A stretch of DNA of 64,000 bases from BNXB01 sp031556375 (GTDB lineage: Bacteria; Bacteroidota; Bacteroidia; Bacteroidales; Azobacteroidaceae): positions 1 through 64,000 of the forward strand of contig JAVBTA010000007.1 in the NCBI GenBank assembly GCA_031556375.1. The letters run 5' to 3'. The stretch's first letter is position 1. Every line of letters starts with the position of its first letter. The notes under the pieces are model-generated. The model ran no database searches. It had not been told where the DNA came from and saw only the letters and a list, made by a program, of their open reading frames with translations. Both the position numbers and the translations under genes were made by a program. Positions 1 to 7,157 of this stretch are shown one piece after another.

Positions 1-56
1 AAACAAACCAATGTTAGCAATACAGCGAAAACCTTTACAAATCCTTTGTTCTGCAT
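1..56 (-). CDS. secDF: SecDF protein translocase subunit, 5' fragment
   Basis: Only the first 18 codons lie in the window; the gene runs off the left edge. The minus strand from position 56 reads MQNKGFVKVFAVLLTLVC, a short polar start followed by the beginning of a hydrophobic helix. This matches my recollection of the N-terminus of the fused SecD-SecF proteins of Bacteroidales, which use the proton-motive force to assist SecYEG-dependent export. The identification rests on this short stretch alone, so it is a recognition rather than a domain call. It is divergent from the kor operon. Confidence 0.6.
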   Translation of the reverse strand, partial: MQNKGFVKVFAVLLTLVC

Positions 57-110
57 TTGATTTTTATTTTATTTTTTGACATTAATTAGCTAAGTCTTTT
101 TTTCAGCCTG

Positions 111-118
111 CAAATATA
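111..118 (-). promoter_or_regulatory. Probable -7 box for secDF
   Basis: The minus strand reads TATATTTG, a match to the Bacteroidota -7 consensus TAnnTTTG, about 55 bases upstream of the secDF start. A TTTG lies 15 bases further upstream, closer than the usual 19-20, so the assignment is tentative. The rest of 57-332 is AT-rich with no gene; it also holds the kor promoter and leader. Confidence 0.4.
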
Positions 119-215
119 GTTTTTTTTTCTTTTCAAAAGACTAAATTTTACAGGTTTTTCACATTTACTCCTTATTTATCTTATTTCACCAGATTTCACA
201 AAAAAAACAAATTAA

Positions 216-246
216 CTTTTTTCGTATTAAAAAAATTGTAACTTTG
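216..246 (+). promoter_or_regulatory. Promoter of the kor operon
   Basis: TAACTTTG at 239-246 matches the Bacteroidota -7 consensus TAnnTTTG. A T-rich -33-like stretch ending in TTTC lies at 216-222, about 16 bases upstream; it is not the canonical TTTG. Transcription would start near 252, giving a leader of about 80 bases before korD. Confidence 0.6.
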
Positions 247-251
247 TCCTT

Positions 252-317
252 GAAAACTGTGGGTTCTACGCTCTAAACAACAGATTAAATCAGCGATAGA
301 GGCAAGTTACAGTTTTC
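252..317 (+). promoter_or_regulatory. Candidate structured 5' leader of the kor operon
   Basis: GAAAACTGT at 252-260 is perfectly complementary to ACAGTTTTC at 309-317, ending 15 bases before the korD start. Within the 48-base loop, CTCTA (271-275) can pair with TAGAG (297-301), and GAT/ATC can close a small apical hairpin. The outer stem would begin at the predicted transcript 5' end. No known riboswitch class was recognised. Confidence 0.4.
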
Positions 318-332
318 ACTAAATATGAGATT

Positions 333-557
333 ATGGCAAAAGTAAGAGGAACAGTTGTTGTCGACACCGAAAGGTGTAAAGGTTGCGACTTGTGCGTAGT
401 TGCTTGTCCGGTAAGCGTTCTTGAATTGGGGAAAGATGTGAATAACAAAGGGTATCACTACTCACAAATGAAAAATCCGGATGATTGTATTGGTTGTGCA
501 AGTTGTGGATATGTCTGTCCCGATGGTTGTATCACCGTTTATAAGGTAAAAATCTAA
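333..557 (+). CDS. korD: 2-oxoacid:ferredoxin oxidoreductase, delta (ferredoxin) subunit
   Basis: This 74-residue protein is a two-cluster ferredoxin. Cys15, 18, 21 and 25 form one CxxCxxCxxxC motif followed by Pro, and Cys52, 55, 58 and 62 form the second. It is the electron-transfer subunit of a four-part 2-oxoacid:ferredoxin oxidoreductase, passing electrons from the thiamine-dependent site to soluble ferredoxin. It is first in the operon, three bases before the alpha-subunit gene, and the delta-alpha-beta-gamma order supports the role. Whether the preferred substrate is 2-oxoglutarate (Kor) or branched-chain 2-oxoacids (Vor) cannot be told from this subunit. Confidence 0.9.
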   Translation: MAKVRGTVVVDTERCKGCDLCVVACPVSVLELGKDVNNKGYHYSQMKNPDDCIGCASCGYVCPDGCITVYKVKI

Positions 558-560
558 GAC

Positions 561-1637
561 ATGGCAGAAGTAAAATTAATGAAAGGAAACGAAGCGATTG
601 CTCATGCAGCAATCCGCTACGGTGCTGATGGTTATTTCGGATATCCCATCACCCCTCAATCGGAAGTAATGGAAACCCTGATGGACGAGGAACCATGGAA
701 AACCTCAGGAATGGTCGTTCTACAAGCAGAAAGCGAAGTCGCAGCTATTAATATGGTATATGGAGGAGCTGCCTGCGGTAAACGAGTCATGACCTCATCT
801 TCCAGCCCGGGTATCAGCTTAAAACAAGAAGGTATCTCATATATGGCTGGAGCCGAGTTGCCTGCACTTATAGTAAATGTAATGCGCGGAGGCCCCGGAT
901 TAGGAACTATTCAACCCAGTCAGGCCGATTATTTCCAGACGGTCAAAGGCGGTGGACATGGCGACTACAGATTAATTACACTTGCTCCGGCTTCCGTTCA
1001 GGAAATGGCCGATCATGTCGCACTCGGATTCGACCTTGCATTCAAATATAATAACCCTGTAATGATTCTCACCGACGGGGTTATCGGACAAATGATGGAA
1101 AAAGTGGTACTTCCTCCACAACGGCCCCGTAAAACGGAAGAAGAGATCCGTCGCGAACAACCATGGGCGACCTTAGGTAAGACTAAAGACCGAAAACCAA
1201 ATATCATTACTTCTCTTGAACTAGATTCTTCCATTATGGAAAAAAACAATATCCGGTTCCAGGAAAAATACAAAAGAATCGAAGAAAATGAAATGATGTA
1301 CGAAGAGGTAATGTGCGATGATGCCGAATACCTGATCGTAGCTTTTGGATCTGCGGCCCGTATCAGTCAGAAAACAATGGATCTAGCTCGCGCAGAAGGA
1401 ATTAAAGTCGGATTATTACGCCCCATCACACTTTGGCCTTTTCCATCGAAAGCACTGAATGCCTATGCCGGCAAAGTAAAAGGTATCCTGACAGTAGAAC
1501 TCAACGCCGGACAAATGGTTGAAGATGTTAAGTTAGCTGTCGAATGTAAAATCCCGGTAGAACATTATGGTCGCCTTGGAGGTATCGTACCTACTCCGGA
1601 TGAAGTATTGAATGCTTTGAAAAAAATGAAAAAATGA
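561..1637 (+). CDS. korA: 2-oxoacid:ferredoxin oxidoreductase, alpha subunit (KorA/VorB type)
   Basis: The 358-residue protein is the pyrimidine-binding (PP-domain) chain of a CoA-acylating 2-oxoacid:ferredoxin oxidoreductase. GYPITP at 27-32 is the conserved N-terminal motif of this subunit, and the C-terminal third carries the transketolase-C-like fold. The enzyme converts a 2-oxoacid and CoA to acyl-CoA and CO2 while reducing ferredoxin, and can also run in the carboxylating direction in anaerobes. Its TGA stop overlaps the start of the beta gene as ATGA, suggesting translational coupling. Database entries for such Bacteroidales proteins alternate between VorB and KorA names, so substrate is left open. 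Confidence 0.9.
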   Translation: MAEVKLMKGNEAIAHAAIRYGADGYFGYPITPQSEVMETLMDEEPWKTSGMVVLQAESEVAAINMVYGGAACGKRVMTSSSSPGISLKQEGISYMAGAELPALIVNVMRGGPGLGTIQPSQADYFQTVKGGGHGDYRLITLAPASVQEMADHVALGFDLAFKYNNPVMILTDGVIGQMMEKVVLPPQRPRKTEEEIRREQPWATLGKTKDRKPNIITSLELDSSIMEKNNIRFQEKYKRIEENEMMYEEVMCDDAEYLIVAFGSAARISQKTMDLARAEGIKVGLLRPITLWPFPSKALNAYAGKVKGILTVELNAGQMVEDVKLAVECKIPVEHYGRLGGIVPTPDEVLNALKKMKK

Positions 1638-2404
1638 ACAGTATGGAACTTACAGATATTATAAAACCTGAAAACCTGGTTTATGCAAAACCCCGGTTGA
1701 TGAATAATAATCCGATGCACTATTGTCCCGGTTGTAGCCATGGAGTAGTACATAAACTTGTAGCTGAAGTCATTGACGAAATGGGCCTGGAAGAAAAAAC
1801 AATCGGAATTGCCCCTGTCGGTTGTGCCGTATTTGCATATAACTATATCGATATCGATTGGCAAGAAGCCGCTCACGGTCGTGCCCCTGCACTTGCGACC
1901 GCCGTTAAACGCCTGAATCCGGACAAAATGGTATTCACATATCAGGGCGACGGAGACCTTGCTGCTATCGGTACTGCAGAAACCATACATGCCTGCAACA
2001 GAGGAGAAAATATCGTTATCATATTTATCAACAATGCCATTTATGGTATGACCGGAGGGCAAATGGCTCCTACAACATTGATGAATATGAAAACGGCGAC
2101 TTGTCCCTACGGACGAAATGAGCAACTAAACGGTTATCCTTTGAAAATATCCAACTTATTGGCTCAATTGGAAGGAACCTGCCTGGTGACACGCCAGACT
2201 GTGCATACAGCACCTGCTATCAAGAAAGCAAAAAAAATGCTCCGTAAAGCATTCGAAAATTCACTGGCAGGAAAAGGAACCTCTATTGTCGAATTTGTAT
2301 CGACTTGTTCTTCCGGATGGAAAATGACTCCGGAAGCATCAAACAAATGGATGGAAGAAAACATGCTTCCAATGTACCCACTGGGCGAACTAAAAGACAT
2401 TTAA
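1634..2404 (+). CDS. korB: 2-oxoacid:ferredoxin oxidoreductase, beta (TPP-binding) subunit
   Basis: This 256-residue chain binds thiamine diphosphate: GDGD at 105-108 and NN at 133-134 form the GDG...NN metal/TPP motif. CPGCSHG at 31-37 is the conserved N-terminal motif of KorB-type subunits. The first ATG overlaps the alpha stop by four bases; a second Met follows at residue 4, so the exact start is uncertain by three codons. It forms the active site together with the alpha chain. The short linker region lacks a ferredoxin domain, consistent with the separate delta subunit. Confidence 0.92.
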   Translation: MNSMELTDIIKPENLVYAKPRLMNNNPMHYCPGCSHGVVHKLVAEVIDEMGLEEKTIGIAPVGCAVFAYNYIDIDWQEAAHGRAPALATAVKRLNPDKMVFTYQGDGDLAAIGTAETIHACNRGENIVIIFINNAIYGMTGGQMAPTTLMNMKTATCPYGRNEQLNGYPLKISNLLAQLEGTCLVTRQTVHTAPAIKKAKKMLRKAFENSLAGKGTSIVEFVSTCSSGWKMTPEASNKWMEENMLPMYPLGELKDI

Positions 2405-2427
2405 ATTCATTATTTTCATTCTAAATT

Positions 2428-2976
2428 ATGACTTACGAAATAATAATTGCCGGATTCGGCGGACAGGGAGTTCTTTCTATGGGAAAAATCCTGGCTTATT
2501 CAGGACTAATGGATGATAAAGAAGTAAGTTGGTTTCCATCTTATGGCCCGGAACAACGAGGCGGAACTGCTAACGTAACAGTTATCCTGAGTGATGACAA
2601 AATCTCCTCTCCTATCCTGAATCAATACGATATAGCAATCATATTAAATCAGCCATCACTGGCTAAATTCGAGAACAGCGTCAAACCTGGAGGTATACTC
2701 ATCTATGACGGATATGGAATTGCAACTCTTCCTACTCGAAAAGATATCAAAGTCTATGAAATTGATGCTATGAATACCGCTGTTGCCGAAGGATATGAAA
2801 AGGCTTTTAATATGGTTATTCTCGGCGGTATGCTAAAAGTTGCACCAATGGTAAGACTGGAAAGCGTAATGGAAGGTTTGAAAAAATCATTACCGGAACG
2901 TCATCATAAATTGCTTCCAATGAATGAAAAAGCAATCTTGAAAGGAATGGAAACGATTGTTGAAAAAGGGAGTTAA
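2428..2976 (+). CDS. korC: 2-oxoacid:ferredoxin oxidoreductase, gamma subunit
   Basis: The 182-residue protein opens with IIAGFGGQGVLSMGK, the glycine-rich motif typical of the gamma/EKR-type domain of pyruvate and 2-oxoacid ferredoxin oxidoreductases. SYGPEQRGGTANVTV is the second conserved block. It is the structural subunit completing the alpha-beta-gamma-delta complex. It starts 24 bases after the beta stop and ends only 18 bases before the next gene, so the operon probably reads through into the porin-like gene. Confidence 0.92.
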   Translation: MTYEIIIAGFGGQGVLSMGKILAYSGLMDDKEVSWFPSYGPEQRGGTANVTVILSDDKISSPILNQYDIAIILNQPSLAKFENSVKPGGILIYDGYGIATLPTRKDIKVYEIDAMNTAVAEGYEKAFNMVILGGMLKVAPMVRLESVMEGLKKSLPERHHKLLPMNEKAILKGMETIVEKGS

Positions 2977-2994
2977 GAACCCTCTAACTCCCAC

Positions 2995-5043
2995 ATGCAC
3001 TTGAAATTCTTCTCAATCATATTCATGCTTCTCTTATCTCCTTTGTTACTCACGGCACAGGAGGTGAAAGATCCTGATTTTTTTCCGCTAACATCCGACA
3101 CGGTAAAAAGCCCTGAACAAATACGACAGGACGAGGACGACATCGCTAAAAATCTGAATACGATGTTTACCCCTGTCACGGCTATTGATACTACAAAACG
3201 AATTTACTACTGGAAGATCACCAAAACAACCGGTGAAATTATTCCGGGAAATCCGGATACAACATTGACGGACTATGTCAACAGGCAACATGTTGACGGA
3301 ATGGCAACATCAATGGCATATCCAGGGAACTTGGGACTTCCAATGCAATCCAGGAGTTACTTTGACCATCTCGACAGGACAAATTTTATGTTTGCCGACT
3401 ATTATTATAACTATGCTTTTGCCCCCGAAAAGCATAATTTTATCAACACAAAAATCCCATACTCAAACTTCTCGTATCACACAGGAGGGAGCCGGTCAAA
3501 TAAAGAAGAACGACTTTTGGGATTATTATCACTAAACTTCGGCAAAAAATTGAATGTGGGATTTGACGTAGACTATCTATACGCACGGGGATTTTATATG
3601 TCGCAATCTGCAAAGCGGCTTGACTGGGACTTTTTCAGCAGCTATATCTCCGACCGGCATCAATTGCATGTTTTCGTTAATCCGACTAGTTACACCAACG
3701 GAGAAAACGGCGGAATAACAGATGACAGGTATATTACAGACCCCCTTACCATGGAACAACTGGAAGGTATAAAATTAGAGTCCAAATCAATTCCGGTAAA
3801 CTACCAGCAATCCAGTAATGAACAGGCAACATGGAACAGACAGAAAGGAACTGAATATTATCTTAATTATCACTACAATTTAGGTTTTGAACGCGATTCC
3901 ACTTTTATCCCTGTATCCAGTATAATTTACACCTTTAATTATAAAAATAAAGAGAGATTATTTAACGCGAAAGACAGTAGTACTATAGACAAAGTCTATC
4001 CAGGCCGCGACTTTTGGAAGATGGGAATGGCGCCTCGAGATACCACTTCTTATTGGGAAATGAGTAATACTATCGGACTTTCCATGCGTGAAGGATTCAG
4101 TAAATGGGCAAAATTCGATCTTACCGCATTTCTATCATATGAAAGACGAAGTTTCACTATGCCGGAAAGTATAAATGCCGACACTTCTTTCAATTACAAA
4201 AAAACAATTCAAAATGCAATTTTTGTTGGTGGAGAAATCGCCAAACGCAGTGGAAAATTTTTCCGCTATGAGGCTCAGGGACGATTCGGTGTCGTAGGGG
4301 ACAATTTTGCGGATATAGACATTACCGGTATGATCGAAACCCGTATCCCTTTTTTGAAAGATACTGCAACTATTTCCGGACGTGCTGCTATAAAAAATTT
4401 ATCTCCCACATTCTATGAAAACAATTTCTATAGCAAGTATTTCCAATGGAAAAATGATTTCAATAAAGTAAATAAAATACGGTTCGGTGGCACTATAGAT
4501 TTCCCTCAGACAAAGACAAACATCAGTGTAGATGTGGAAAACGTCACTAATTATATTTATTTTGATAATACAGGGATTAAGCAGGAACCTGCAAGTATTC
4601 AGGTCATGGCTGTAACTCTGAATCAAAACATGAAACTCGGAGCCCTGCATTGGGATAATCAACTAGTATATCAAACCAGTACAAATCAGGATGTTATTAC
4701 TCTTCCCGATCTAAGTGTATACTCCAATCTATATTTTCAGTTTCTTGTTGCCAAAGTACTTACAATCCAACTCGGAGGAAATGCCCATTATTTTACAGAA
4801 TACTATTCTCCTACATATGAACCGGTCCTACAACAATTCAAAGTACAAAAAGACACTAAAGTCGGCAATTATCCTATAATCAGCGGATACGTTAATTGCC
4901 ATTTAAAATATACACGGTTCTTTGTAGAGTTTTATAACCTGAGCGCTTCATTCATCAATCCTCCGGAATACTTTTCCATGCCACATTACCCGTTGAATCC
5001 ACAAATATTCCGATTCGGACTATCCTGGGACTTCAATAATTGA
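2995..5043 (+). CDS. Putative outer-membrane porin
   Basis: The 682-residue protein begins with a signal peptide (MHLKFFSIIFMLLLSPLLLTA, cleavage near residue 22). The rest is rich in aromatic, alternating beta-strand patterns and ends in Phe-Asn-Asn after FRFGLSWDF, as expected for an outer-membrane beta-barrel. It resembles proteins annotated only as putative porins in Bacteroidales; no TonB box, plug or STN domain is visible, so it is not a TonB-dependent receptor. It lies 18 bases after korC and 3 bases before the next gene. The link to the oxidoreductase is positional only. Substrate is unknown. Confidence 0.7.
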   Translation: MHLKFFSIIFMLLLSPLLLTAQEVKDPDFFPLTSDTVKSPEQIRQDEDDIAKNLNTMFTPVTAIDTTKRIYYWKITKTTGEIIPGNPDTTLTDYVNRQHVDGMATSMAYPGNLGLPMQSRSYFDHLDRTNFMFADYYYNYAFAPEKHNFINTKIPYSNFSYHTGGSRSNKEERLLGLLSLNFGKKLNVGFDVDYLYARGFYMSQSAKRLDWDFFSSYISDRHQLHVFVNPTSYTNGENGGITDDRYITDPLTMEQLEGIKLESKSIPVNYQQSSNEQATWNRQKGTEYYLNYHYNLGFERDSTFIPVSSIIYTFNYKNKERLFNAKDSSTIDKVYPGRDFWKMGMAPRDTTSYWEMSNTIGLSMREGFSKWAKFDLTAFLSYERRSFTMPESINADTSFNYKKTIQNAIFVGGEIAKRSGKFFRYEAQGRFGVVGDNFADIDITGMIETRIPFLKDTATISGRAAIKNLSPTFYENNFYSKYFQWKNDFNKVNKIRFGGTIDFPQTKTNISVDVENVTNYIYFDNTGIKQEPASIQVMAVTLNQNMKLGALHWDNQLVYQTSTNQDVITLPDLSVYSNLYFQFLVAKVLTIQLGGNAHYFTEYYSPTYEPVLQQFKVQKDTKVGNYPIISGYVNCHLKYTRFFVEFYNLSASFINPPEYFSMPHYPLNPQIFRFGLSWDFNN

Positions 5044-5046
5044 GTT

Positions 5047-5829
5047 ATGAATGCAAAAAGACTACTGCCTCTTTATTTTGTTCTACTGGGAATAGCCCTG
5101 TCAACAATGCTTTTGCTATGGCATTCCGTGAATAAATCCGACGTCCGGGATTATCCTGAAATTAAGAAAGAAGGCATACTAAGGATTGTAACCGATTATA
5201 ATTCTGTTGGTTATTATAACACTGAAGATACGATAGCCGGTACACAATACGAATTATGCAAATCCATAGAAAGTCTTTCCGGATTAAATATTGAAATTCA
5301 TATTGAAAATAGCCTGACAGAATCAATGCGAGGTTTAGAAGAACAAAAATATGATATCATTGCCAGAAATATTCCGGTAACTTCGCAGACAAAAGAAATA
5401 ATCGCATTTACAGAACCGGTCAATAGGAGCAAACAAGTTCTAGTACAAAGAACTGCAAAATACAACAATAATATTAAGCCTATACGAAATCAAATCGAAC
5501 TCGCACAAAAAATATTATGTATACCAGAAAACTCTCCGAATATTCTACGTATTAAAAACCTTGCAGAAGAAATTGCCGATACGATTTATATTATTGAAGA
5601 AAAAGCATGCAACTCAGAACAATTAATCCATATGGTAGCAAACGGAGAAATCGATTTTACGGTTACAGATAAGGAAATTGCAATAAAAAACAGGAAAAAC
5701 CTTCCTCAAATCGATGTGGAAACGGAAATAAGTTTCTCACAATTCCAAGCATGGGCGATTAGAAAAGATTCTCCTGTTCTATTAGACAGCCTGAATATAT
5801 GGCTGAAAAAAATAAAGTCTTTACATTAA
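5047..5829 (+). CDS. Membrane-anchored solute-binding protein (SBP family 3-like)
   Basis: The 260-residue protein has one N-terminal hydrophobic segment (about residues 6-26) without a lipobox cysteine, so it is probably an inner-membrane anchor. The remainder resembles the periplasmic family-3 solute-binding fold: GILRIVTDYNSVGYYN near the start, then QYELCKSIESLSGLNIEIHI, and a typical ITFTEP-like segment (IIAFTEPV). No permease or ATPase gene is nearby, so it may act as a sensor or, like MltF-type proteins, carry a binding domain for another job. It is last in the operon and overlaps the convergent gene by four bases. Confidence 0.65.
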   Translation: MNAKRLLPLYFVLLGIALSTMLLLWHSVNKSDVRDYPEIKKEGILRIVTDYNSVGYYNTEDTIAGTQYELCKSIESLSGLNIEIHIENSLTESMRGLEEQKYDIIARNIPVTSQTKEIIAFTEPVNRSKQVLVQRTAKYNNNIKPIRNQIELAQKILCIPENSPNILRIKNLAEEIADTIYIIEEKACNSEQLIHMVANGEIDFTVTDKEIAIKNRKNLPQIDVETEISFSQFQAWAIRKDSPVLLDSLNIWLKKIKSLH

Positions 5830-6026
5830 GACAATACGACAAAAGTGTCGCCATTAGCATCTTCAGAGAAATTTACTTTCTCTTCACGAGCCAACCATCC
5901 GAGTGCAGCATACAAATCTTTTTCTGTTAATTTTGTTTGCTTTTTTACGTCTTTCAAATTCATTGCCGATTGACCAATTAAGGCGTTCCATACAAGGCCG
6001 GCGTTGTTACCAATTTTTTCTTTCAT
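5826..6026 (-). CDS. Winged helix-turn-helix protein (DUF2582)
   Basis: A 66-residue protein of the DUF2582 type. It consists essentially of a small winged-helix domain: MNLKDVKKQTKLTEKDLYAALGWLAREEKV fits a helix-turn-helix, and the end (DTFVVLS) a wing strand. Single-domain proteins like this are common in Bacteroidota and have no established role; DNA binding is only an inference from the fold. It converges on the preceding gene with a four-base overlap. Its own promoter lies upstream in the 309-base gap before rpmB. Confidence 0.75.
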   Translation of the reverse strand: MKEKIGNNAGLVWNALIGQSAMNLKDVKKQTKLTEKDLYAALGWLAREEKVNFSEDANGDTFVVLS

Positions 6027-6086
6027 TGTACATTTTTTTGATTAGACAACCTTATTTACAATATCTGCCTGTAAATAAATTCGTTG

Positions 6087-6117
6087 CAAAGGTACTAATT
6101 TTTTTTAAAACAAGAAA
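6087..6117 (-). promoter_or_regulatory. Promoter for the DUF2582 gene
   Basis: The minus strand reads TACCTTTG (6094-6087), a match to TAnnTTTG, about 60 bases upstream of the start codon. TTTC at 6117-6114 lies 19 bases further upstream as a near-consensus -33 element. Confidence 0.5.
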
Positions 6118-6240
6118 AAATATATGTTTTATAACATATTTTATCTCTTTTTGAATATTAAGAAAGATAAAAAACTGAATTTCCGGTATCAGAAAAATTC
6201 AGAGAAGACTTCAATATCCGGAAATTTATCCGTAAAAATA

Positions 6241-6272
6241 TTTGGCAGATAAAAAATAATGACGTAACTTTG
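6241..6272 (+). promoter_or_regulatory. Promoter of rpmB-rpmG-DUF4295
   Basis: TTTG at 6241-6244 and TAACTTTG at 6265-6272 are separated by 20 bases: an almost ideal Bacteroidota housekeeping promoter. The 6027-6335 gap holds nothing else besides this, the opposing DUF2582 promoter, AT-rich sequence and a leader hairpin at 6280-6297. Confidence 0.85.
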
Positions 6273-6279
6273 CACCCTC

Positions 6280-6297
6280 ATTGTGGAATATCACAAT
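6280..6297 (+). promoter_or_regulatory. 5' hairpin in the rpmB leader
   Basis: ATTGTG (6280-6285) and CACAAT (6292-6297) form a six-base-pair stem with a six-base loop, beginning at about the predicted transcription start. It could protect the 5' end or serve ribosomal-protein feedback control; neither is shown. Confidence 0.35.
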
Positions 6298-6335
6298 CAT
6301 TTCATTATAAAAATAATTAAAAAGATATAACAGAG

Positions 6336-6569
6336 ATGTCAAGAGTTTGTCAGATTACAGGAAAAAAAGCAATGGTTGGCAACAATGTTTCGCACTCAAA
6401 CCGCAAAACAAAAAGAAAATTCAACGTCAACCTTTTCTCAAAAAAGTTCTATTGGGTAGAACAAGATGCATGGGTTAGCCTGAACATTTCAGCAAATGGC
6501 CTTCGCACTATTAACAAAATAGGCTTGGACGCTGCAATCAGAAGAGCAGCTGAAAATGGTTATTTATAA
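6336..6569 (+). CDS. rpmB: 50S ribosomal protein bL28
   Basis: The 77-residue protein matches bL28: MSRVCQITGKKAMVGNNVSHSNRKTKRKFNVNL is the conserved N-terminal block, and LRTINKIGLDAAI the C-terminal part. It is a large-subunit protein near the exit-site region. It is first in a three-gene operon with rpmG and the DUF4295 gene, under the promoter at 6241-6272. Start is the first ATG after the leader. The spacing to rpmG is 21 bases. Confidence 0.97.
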   Translation: MSRVCQITGKKAMVGNNVSHSNRKTKRKFNVNLFSKKFYWVEQDAWVSLNISANGLRTINKIGLDAAIRRAAENGYL

Positions 6570-6590
6570 AAACTTAAATTACACAAGACA

Positions 6591-6779
6591 ATGGCTAAGA
6601 AAGCAAAAGGAAACAGAGTTCAAGTAATTCTCGAATGTACCGAGCACAAAGAAAGCGGTATGCCGGGAACATCTCGTTATATTACAACGAAAAACAGAAA
6701 GAACACTACTGCCAGATTGGAATTAAAAAAATACAATCCGGTTTTGAAGAAAATGACAGTACATAAAGAAATTAAGTAA
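6591..6779 (+). CDS. rpmG: 50S ribosomal protein bL33
   Basis: The 62-residue protein is bL33: MAKKAKGNRVQVILECTEHK, then GTSRYITTKNRKNTTARLELKKYNP. Only one cysteine is present, so this is the zinc-independent (C-minus) form of the protein. It sits between rpmB and the DUF4295 gene, which starts 12 bases downstream. Confidence 0.97.
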   Translation: MAKKAKGNRVQVILECTEHKESGMPGTSRYITTKNRKNTTARLELKKYNPVLKKMTVHKEIK

Positions 6780-6791
6780 AACCTCTAAAAC

Positions 6792-6944
6792 ATGGCAAAG
6801 AAGACCGTCGCAGGATATCGTGAAAAGTCAGAAGGACGTTCATATTCCAAAGTTATAAAGGTAATAAAATCCGAAAAAACAGGAGCTTATACCTTCAAAG
6901 AAGAACTGGTACCAAATGAAGCTGTTAAAGATTATTTCAAATAA
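6792..6944 (+). CDS. DUF4295 protein, probable Bacteroidota-specific ribosomal protein
   Basis: A 50-codon gene, read directly from the sequence: it starts MAKKTVAGYREKSEGRSYSK and ends NEAVKDYFK. It is basic and matches the DUF4295 family that follows rpmB-rpmG in Bacteroidota. From memory, cryo-EM of a Flavobacterium ribosome placed a protein of this kind in the large subunit under the name bL38; I hold the operon placement as firm and that name as likely. The strong terminator at 7000-7042 closes the operon. Genes this short are often skipped by automatic callers. Confidence 0.88.
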   Translation: MAKKTVAGYREKSEGRSYSKVIKVIKSEKTGAYTFKEELVPNEAVKDYFK

Positions 6945-6999
6945 TCAATTACAGTTAGTTGCACAAAAGCTAATTCAAATTAGCTATATAAAATACAAG

Positions 7000-7042
7000 A
7001 AGTCATGAAAGTTTTTGAAAAATTAACTTTTATGACTTTTTT
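7000..7042 (+). terminator. Terminator of the rpmB operon
   Basis: AAGTCATGAAAGTT (7000-7013) pairs with AACTTTTATGACTT (7025-7038) over 14 positions with one G-U pair, followed by a run of six T to 7042. A smaller hairpin, AGCTAATT/AATTAGCT at 6968-6985, precedes it. Confidence 0.85.
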
Positions 7043-7086
7043 ACATCCTGAAATTTGCAATTATCAAATAAAAATCTCTCCGGACA

Positions 7087-7118
7087 ATTGTCAATTCTCA
7101 ATTAATTTATTATCTTTG
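7087..7118 (+). promoter_or_regulatory. Promoter of purB
   Basis: TATCTTTG at 7111-7118 matches TAnnTTTG. ATTG at 7087-7090 lies exactly 20 bases upstream as the -33 element. The spacer includes a 16-base repeat (7091-7106) that also occurs at 15247-15262. Confidence 0.7.
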
Positions 7119-7157
7119 TAGCTGAATGTAACATCTAGAATTAGTCTTTAGGCCTAT

